This document shows positions 58,045 to 64,000 of a stretch of DNA of 64,000 bases, piece after piece (the first letter of the stretch is position 1; every line of letters begins with the position of its first letter). The notes under the pieces were generated by a model. That model saw nothing but the letters and a program-made list of their open reading frames with translations. It searched no databases and was not told the DNA's origin. The stretch is from Prunella strophiata. Taxonomy: Eukaryota > Chordata > Aves > Passeriformes > Prunellidae. The DNA is taken from contig JAZBQD010000021.1 of NCBI GenBank assembly GCA_036583965.1, positions 18,111,766-18,175,765 of the forward strand. The letters are read 5' to 3'. The translations under genes were made by a program, and so were the position numbers.

Positions 58045-59300
58045 CAGAGCAGTGGTGCTCTCCCAGCTGCCAATATTTGCTCCTCTGCTCCTGCTCTGTT
58101 GAACGAGTTTGATAAATGTCCCTCTGCTTTCTGAGCAATGCTGGGTTTAAACAAACCTCTGGGAATATCTTGTAAACTCCCTCCTAGTAAACAGTAAATA
58201 AAAGTGGTTGGTGTTTTGCCTGAAGGAAGAAATATAAATATTGACTGGTTAGAAGAATGGAAGGACTTTTTTTCCCCCCAGGAACTTTGGAAAGAGGACA
58301 AGGCAGTGCATTTGGAAAAATCAGAGCTGCTTTTCTTGGCTGTGCCAGCTCCCAGGAGATGGGTGCTCCCCTGGCTCCGTGCTGGGTGTGCCCGGTGCCC
58401 CTCCTCAGGGGGCATCCCTGGGGATGTGCTGCCCCCGCAGTGCGGGACGCGGATCCCACGGGAATCCCGGCGCTGCTGGTGCCTGGAGCAGCTGCCGTGA
58501 CACACTCACCTTGTTACTCACGACACTGGTTTGGGTTTTCCCTGTTTGTTTACTTCGAGAAAAAGGAAGGAACCTTTAGCTTGTCTTTTGCTCAATCGTT
58601 TCCTTTCACAGTGAGTAAAACCACGGAGCTGGGTGCCAGAGCTGGAGCTGTTGGGACAGCGGCAGAGAGGTGAGTCCTGCCTGCGTTTCACCGACTTTTT
58701 GTGTTCCTGTAGCTCCAGCTCTTGCACCGGAGGAATGTCAGCGCTGGGAGAGCTTTGGCAGCAAACGAGTGCGATTAATCTGTTCCCAGCAAAAGCCTGG
58801 CTCTGGGAAAAAAGGGGGATGCCATGGGGTTTTACTGGAGGGGCTGGAGCTGGGTGGGATTTGCCTGTGAGGAGCGGGAATGGCTCAGCCGGCAGCCGGG
58901 GGCAGAGAGCTGCCTTTAGTCCCTTACAGGGGAAATTCCTGTCTGGAATGTCCCCTCCCTTGTCACCAGAGCCCCTCACCGCGGCGGCGCGGTCCCCCCT
59001 GTGCGGGGAGGATTCCCCTGGCCCTGGAATTCCTGGCTGCGAGTCCCAGAGCCGACTGCTGCGAACACTTTTATAGCATCAGGGCTGCCCTCCTCCTCCT
59101 CTTCCTCCTCCTCCTCCTCCTCCCTCCCGCCTTAGGGAGGATGGTCCTGCTCCTCCGAGCCCCAATGACTGCCCGTGAGTGCTGCGATCCCAACCAACAC
59201 CCCTCGTGGCTTTCCCCCCCTTTTCCCCTCCCTCTCCTTTTCGTTCTTGCTCCACGCCCGTTGTCCCGGGGGATGATCCCGGGTTCTCCCCTCTGCCTGG
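58045..59300. other. GC-richer DNA upstream of the CRISPLD2 promoter
   Basis: GC content rises towards 59300, with CpG clusters (58970-59060) and a CTC tract (about 59090-59125). No coding exon is supported. Confidence 0.55.
59088..59125 (+). repeat. CTC/GAG trinucleotide tract
   Basis: A pure pyrimidine run of about 38 nt on the plus strand, mostly CTC units with one CTT interruption, about 180 bp upstream of the TATA-like box. Confidence 0.85.
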
Positions 59301-59304
59301 AGAG

Positions 59305-59312
59305 CATAAATA
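59305..59312 (+). promoter_or_regulatory. TATA-like box of a putative CRISPLD2 promoter
   Basis: CATAAATA sits in a GC-rich setting, about 30 bp before a plausible start (near 59336-59342) and 200 bp before a very good splice donor. Promoter identity is inferred from position and orientation. Confidence 0.5.
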
Positions 59313-59337
59313 CCACTGGGGAGCTCTGCGAGACTGC

Positions 59338-59512
59338 ACTTGGTCCGAGTTGCTGAGCCGAGACCTTGCACATCTCGCCCCTCCTGAGGCTTATTCCATC
59401 CTTTTTTTCCTCCCCTCCTCCTCGTTTAAAGATTTCAGATATATTAATTTATTTTCCACAAGCAGGCTTGGAGGTGCTGCAATTACCTGGAGACTTGGAA
59501 GTACTCAGCAAG
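59338..59512 (+). other. CRISPLD2: Probable non-coding first exon of CRISPLD2
   Basis: The stretch from the inferred start to the strong donor CAAG-gtaagtg at 59512/59513. In this gene family the coding sequence begins in exon 2, which fits the ATG found at 63461. No ATG-led frame here matches the protein. The 5' end is approximate. Confidence 0.5.
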
Positions 59513-60176
59513 GTAAGTGTAAAGTTCAGTCCTGGCTGCTGAAATGTGGTTTTGGGGGTGCTGGGAGTGCAAGAAATGACTCTTAAGAAGGCACAGTTTT
59601 AGTGACTCCTCCAAAAAGTTGCCTGGATGGTATGAAATAACACAATACTGTCTGAGCTTCCCTCGTGTGTGCCCTGCAGAATTTAATGCAAGATTAACAA
59701 GCATTAATCCAGAATGAATGGGAGGAGTTTGCAAGTACAGGAGTGGATTTCTGTGCAAAGAGAAAATATCCAAGGGATGCTGTTGCAATCCCCAGAGCTG
59801 ATACCTGTGGGCACATTTGTGTGCTCCAGGCTGCCTGTGTTTGTGCAGCTCTGCTCTCAAGTCCTGTAGGAAAGGAATTTCAGCATCCCCACGTGTGGTG
59901 TCTGTTACCAATGGGTTCACTCACCCACTTGGGTTCTGTGGGAGTGGACTGAAATGGCAGATCCAGATGTTTTAACCCATGGCCTTGAAGATGCTGAATC
60001 TGGTGTGTCCAGAGCAATGTGTCACTGCTGTCCTGTGTCTAGGAACACATCCTCCTTTGGAAGCCAACACAATTCTGCAAAGCTTGGAGTGTGTGCATCC
60101 CAGAGAAAGAGATGACCTGGGGTTTACTGCATCATCTTGTGGCTTTATCCCTGGATTTCTTTGCATGGGTTAAAGT

Positions 60177-60261
60177 TGATCCCAGGCTAAGAGCTGATCC
60201 CAGGCTAACTCAGGTTAGAAGCTGATCCAGGCTCAGTTTGGAAGCTGATCCTAGGCTAACT
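60177..60261 (+). repeat. Degenerate short tandem repeat
   Basis: Four uneven copies of a gctgatcccaggctaa-like unit, separated by short spacers. Confidence 0.75.
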
Positions 60262-61057
60262 CCCCTCTGCTCCACTGCTTTAAATGCCCTCCTGACATCC
60301 TGAGCTAACTTTTCATGTTCCTGCCTTGTCAGCTGTGTCATGACTAACTCCACAGGCCCTGGGATGTTTTAGCTGCAAATGTCACCATAACCCAGGAGCA
60401 GGAGCCCACTCGTGCTTCAGCAGGGAGGCAGTCCAAGCTCAATGTCCCCAAGGAAAAAGGTGACATGGGGACATGAATGCAGGATCAGCCTGCATGTGGC
60501 TTGAGCAGTGTCTCTGCCAGGATTCAGATGTGACCAGCTCTCCTGCTTTCCGTGCAAAGCAGACACCATCCATTAGCTGGGGAAATAGCTTTCTAAAAAT
60601 AATCTTTCTCAAAGTCCAGTGCTGCACTTTAACTCCCTCAGACCCCAGAAGAAGGCCTCCTATTTCTCCCCACTTTGGACAGGCTTTCCAGCATATTCAG
60701 GAGTCCTTTTCTGCTGACTCAGTGGTTTCTGATGGCTCCCAGATGTTCACCTGGCACCAGTGTCAAGGGCCTGATGTGTTTAAAGGGAGGTTGTGCTCCT
60801 CTTGAACCCTTGAAATCAACAGCAGAGGCTTCCTCAGCTGACTGTCAGCTGATAATTTTCTGTGAATAATGTCAAACCCCAGCTCAAAGGCACTGTGATT
60901 TCAGCCTCCCTGGGCTTCCAGCCTGCAGGGCACTGGGGCAGGCTGGAGCACACGTGTTTGCACCTGGGCATGGGGATACTGAGAGGCAGATGGATGGACA
61001 TGTGAAATCTGTGACAGCTTTCTGAAACGTGAGCATCTTTCAGCTGCTTTCAATCAA

Positions 61058-61089
61058 TCTGGCCAGGGAACTCTCTGGCCAGGGAACTC
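61058..61089 (+). repeat. Two-unit 16-bp tandem duplication
   Basis: tctggccagggaactc occurs twice in direct succession without mismatch. Confidence 0.85.
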
Positions 61090-63392
61090 TCTGCTCCCTG
61101 TCCCCCTCTGATCCCTTTATCCTCCCTTGGGATGCTCAGCGCTCCTCACCTCAAGCCAAGCACAGGAAGGGACTTGCACACCCCGAGTGGAATAGAAGAT
61201 TAAGCCAAAGTGACCTAATGTAAAAGAGGTGCTGGTATCCTTTTGCTGGCGAGTGGGACCCGGAGAAGCAGATCCCGAGGAATAAAGCTCCATCTGTTGG
61301 GAGGTTTTGGCTGCCTCGCCCAGCCAGACGCGCTGGCTTCGCTGCGGAGCCGTGAGCGGGGCAGCTCCTCTGGCTCTCAGATGCTACAGCTGATTTTTCT
61401 CAATCTGCCCTTTCTGAAAGTTCAGTGTTTGCCTTAGATGGGTGGTGGATTTGGGCTCCTGTTTAGCAAAGGGCAGCCGGCCAAACGAGGGGTGCAGCGG
61501 CTCTGAGAGCCGGCTGTTCCTGCGGGGAGAGCTGCCGGGGCTAAATGGCCACATTGTGAATGGCCGTGGCAATGCAGCTATTTTTAAACTCTCGGGGAAG
61601 TGCCTCAAAGTAGGAATTGTTCCCTGAATTTGGGTCAGACAGTCTACAAAAGCAACTGCTCCTTCTCCCCTACCCCTCTGCAGCCGGGTTAGAAAGCCGG
61701 GCTCCTGCCTGGGGGGAAGCGAACAGGGCAGGGCTGAGAGGAGGATGAGGTTAAAGGAGTGTTTGTCGCCGTGCCACCCAGCGTCCTGCCCTCCAGGTGT
61801 GCCTGGAGCCGGGGACAAGGCGTGTGTGTTCGCCTTGCTCAGCGGAGCAGGAAATGATGAGGAGCTGTTACCTAAACTGAGCAAATGACATCCTGCATTG
61901 TTGTACCCAGGCAAAGGCTTAATGCGCTGCCTGGAGAGAGGCTGAGGGCAGCTGGTTTTCATCTGCCTCAGCGTTCAGTCCAAGAAAGAAGCCTCAAGCA
62001 GGGACTCTGTGTCTTTTGTGCAGTTAGCCAACAAGTTTTTTGGGGGTGCTCAGAGTTCTTTTGGGGTCCCTGCCTGTGCAAAGCACCTCTTGCCACTGTT
62101 CTCCTCAGATGCTGCTCTAGTGGGTTGGGGGAACAGGGGTTTGGGGTTTTGTGCTCGAGTGTAGCTTTTCCAGCTGGGATTTAGACGGCTCTTCCCTGCT
62201 CTGGTTGGCTTCCAGCTCCTCTGGTCTCAGAGTGTCCAAATCCCGTGTCATTGGATGAAACTTCTCAAATAATTCCTGCTAATCTGGGGGTTGTTTCCTG
62301 CCGCTGCAGAGGAATGCTTTCAGCGTGGCTTTCAACAGTGCTGTCAAAACCAGATCCTCACCTCGTGTTGGAGGCAGGGATGGGGAAGCTTTCTCCCAAA
62401 AATTAGCCCTAAGGAGGAAGATCTGTGCTTGCTCTGTCTGTACAGGTGCCTCTTGCCCCTGGATGGGTTGATCCTGCTCCAGGGGCTCTTGGATCCCGCT
62501 GGGAGAGCAGTGAGTGCTGCACAGCCTCCTGTGAATAGCTGCTGATCCAAACAACCCCAACCAAGCCGCTCAAGGACGGCTGGCTGGATAAACTGGAGCA
62601 CGGTGGGGGTGGAAGTGCTTGGGAATGACAGGTGGAGCAGGAGCACTGCGGAGCGAGGGACAGGGATTAAACGGAGCTGCTCAAAGCCCAAAGACCACTC
62701 TGTGGGTGCTGACGGCATCCGAGTGCCTGGGAACACCTAATCTGGCCGGGGGAGGGCGGCTGCTGCTGCTGCTGCTCCATAACTCAGCATCCCTGGCTGC
62801 GCTCCCGCCCGCCGGGAAGCGTCAGCGAGAGCCCGGTGCGTCAGTGCCAGCGGGGACCGCGGCCCCGCCGCGACATTTCCCAACACCAGCCCTCTCACCC
62901 AGCCCGGCAGCTGCTCTGCTGCAGCCTCAGGAGCAGCTCTTGCTGCTGCCTGACCTCCTCATCCGGCTGGATGGGGATTTTAGCTTCCCTTTTATTCATA
63001 AAATAGGGAATCTCGGCTTTACCAGCTGCTCTTTGGGGAGGATGGCTCCCAATGTTCCCCTGTCTGTGAAGGGATGGGGTTAACTCAGAGCTGCTGGGCA
63101 TTGCAGGGTGGCAGCTCCACCAGGGATGCCAGGGGTGCAGAAGGCATCCTCCTGCATGCCTGGGAAGGGTTCACTCCCAAATCAGCATCAGTGGAATTCC
63201 CAGGTGTAATAAACTGAGCCCCCACCTCCTGTGGTGCTGTGTGGGTCATCCTGTCCTTGGGGTAAGCAATAATTTTAAACACCACTCTTTTCCAAGCTCA
63301 AATCTGGGCTGTGTGACCTCATTGTTGGGGGGAAAATGCACTGAGAGCTCCTGTGGCCCTGCTCTGACTGCCTCTTTCTCCCCAAATTCCAG

Positions 63393-63460
63393 ACCTGCAC
63401 TGAGCCACGGGAGTCCCTGCAAGAAACCTCATCACCTCCATCTCTGCTTCTGCTGGCAGC
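63393..63460 (+). other. CRISPLD2: 5' UTR part of CRISPLD2 exon 2
   Basis: The acceptor is tttctccccaaattccag at 63375-63392, with a good pyrimidine tract. A weaker AG lies just before the ATG at 63458-63459, so a shorter exon is possible. Confidence 0.6.
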
Positions 63461-63703
63461 ATGACTCCTGCCCTGCCTTGGATCATTCCTCTGGGATGTG
63501 TGCTGCTGCTGACAAAGACAGCTGAGTGCTTTATCTTGCCCAACTCCAGTCACCTGGAGAGCATCCTGAGTAAATATCAGGATGGGGAAGCTCACTCCAG
63601 GTCCAAGAGAGCCATTTTATTCTCAGACAGACAGGAGATACTGATGCTGCACAACAAATTGAGAGGTCAGGTGTATCCAGTGGCCTCTAACATGGAATAC
63701 ATG
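63461..63703 (+). CDS. CRISPLD2: Cysteine-rich secretory protein LCCL domain-containing 2, first coding exon only
   Basis: CRISPLD2 is a secreted CAP-superfamily glycoprotein with two C-terminal LCCL domains, linked to lung development and LPS binding. This exon gives residues 1-81. A hydrophobic signal peptide spans about 4-21 (cleavage near 22-23). N28-S-S is a glycosylation sequon. SRSKRAI at 46-52 contains an R-X-K-R processing site. The CAP domain opens with [13 protein letters not shown] (59-71) and VASNMEYM. The exon ends in phase 0 at a strong donor gtgagt. The human protein matches with IPLG, LPN, LLSKYQ, ESHSRVRRAI and [23 protein letters not shown]. The paralog CRISPLD1 is possible by sequence, but the USP10 neighbour argues for CRISPLD2. 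The exon probably begins at 63393 with a 68-nt 5' UTR part; the rest of the gene lies beyond the window. Confidence 0.93.
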
Positions 63704-63887
63704 GTGAGTCTAGAGCCTGATACATCACTTTATTACTGCTTTTTTTTTTTTCTTTTTTCCTAACTGTATTTAAATTTTCCTTGTGGTGTGAGAGGTGTGG
63801 CTAATTTCCTCTGCAGTAAGTTTTTCTCAAGAGTTTTCCTGAAGCCTTTCATTCCAGAGTGAAGGATGCTTTAGATCAGTGGCCTGT

Positions 63888-64000
63888 TTTGGTTGGAAGG
63901 GGCTGCTGATGGGTCATCCAGTCCATCCTCTGCATAGTTTCAGAACTGGTTCCATTATTCATAAAGCAGCATCTGGCCCAGCCCTGGATGCATCTCTGGT
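63888..64000 (-). mobile_element. Possible antisense CR1 fragment cut by the window end
   Basis: ttggttggaaggggctgctg followed by atgggtcatccagtccatcc resembles the antisense CR1 start (ggttggaagggacct, tcatctagtccaa). It is diverged and incomplete. Confidence 0.45.

Larger units (their letters stand above)
59513..63392 (+). other. Putative CRISPLD2 intron 1
   Basis: Donor gtaagt, acceptor attccag. Contains short tandem repeats (60177-60261, 61058-61089), a GC-rich block with possible enhancer features (61190-61620) and a CpG-rich patch (62740-62880). The assignment depends on the inferred first exon. Confidence 0.5.

Noticed and set aside
58633..59076. 147-codon plus-strand frame before the CRISPLD2 promoter
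   Set aside because: GC-rich, with overlapping open frames on both strands and no family resemblance.
62758..62776. GCT trinucleotide run
   Set aside because: Only about six units, within the range expected in GC-rich DNA.

Overview
The window looks like bird nuclear DNA. It contains several copies of the avian-type CR1 retrotransposon, in both orientations and ending in the usual short ATTCTRTG-like tail. Genes are split into small exons by long AT-rich introns, and there is one CpG-island promoter. Conserved vertebrate genes appear in the order USP10 then CRISPLD2, which matches human chromosome 16q24. The exact species cannot be read from the sequence.

Layout. Bases 1-5200 lie upstream of USP10. 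They hold CR1 copies, a small inverted repeat and a two-unit repeat, with no coding exon that I can support. The USP10 CpG-island promoter covers about 5220-5930. USP10 fills 5557-52602 on the plus strand as 14 coding exons (2370 nt including the stop, 789 residues). Every exon junction was checked for GT-AG ends and reading phase. Intron 1 is very long (about 19.4 kb). Intron 5 has the signals of a minor-spliceosome (U12-type) intron. Intron 13 carries a roughly 2 kb, 43-bp-unit minisatellite that appears to have grown from a CR1 fragment. The 3' UTR runs to about 53.5 kb. The stretch 53.5-59.3 kb is intergenic, with a CR1 copy and a gap-free 134-bp duplication. A TATA-type promoter with a probable non-coding first exon lies near 59.3-59.5 kb. 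The first coding exon of CRISPLD2 is at 63461-63703; the rest of that gene lies beyond the window.

Function. USP10 is a cysteine deubiquitinase with a G3BP-binding motif, a PABP-binding PAM2 motif and a C-terminal USP domain. CRISPLD2 is a secreted CAP/LCCL-domain protein. The two are neighbours but share no known pathway.

Most interesting points: the U12-type intron directly behind the catalytic Cys box; the CR1-born minisatellite in the last USP10 intron beside a final exon with nearly saturated GC at third codon positions; absence of both ATM phosphorylation sites known in human USP10; an FGDF to FGEF change in the G3BP-binding motif; and a TISU-type start that opens a tiny upstream ORF. 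Comparisons with human proteins are from memory and should be confirmed by alignment.
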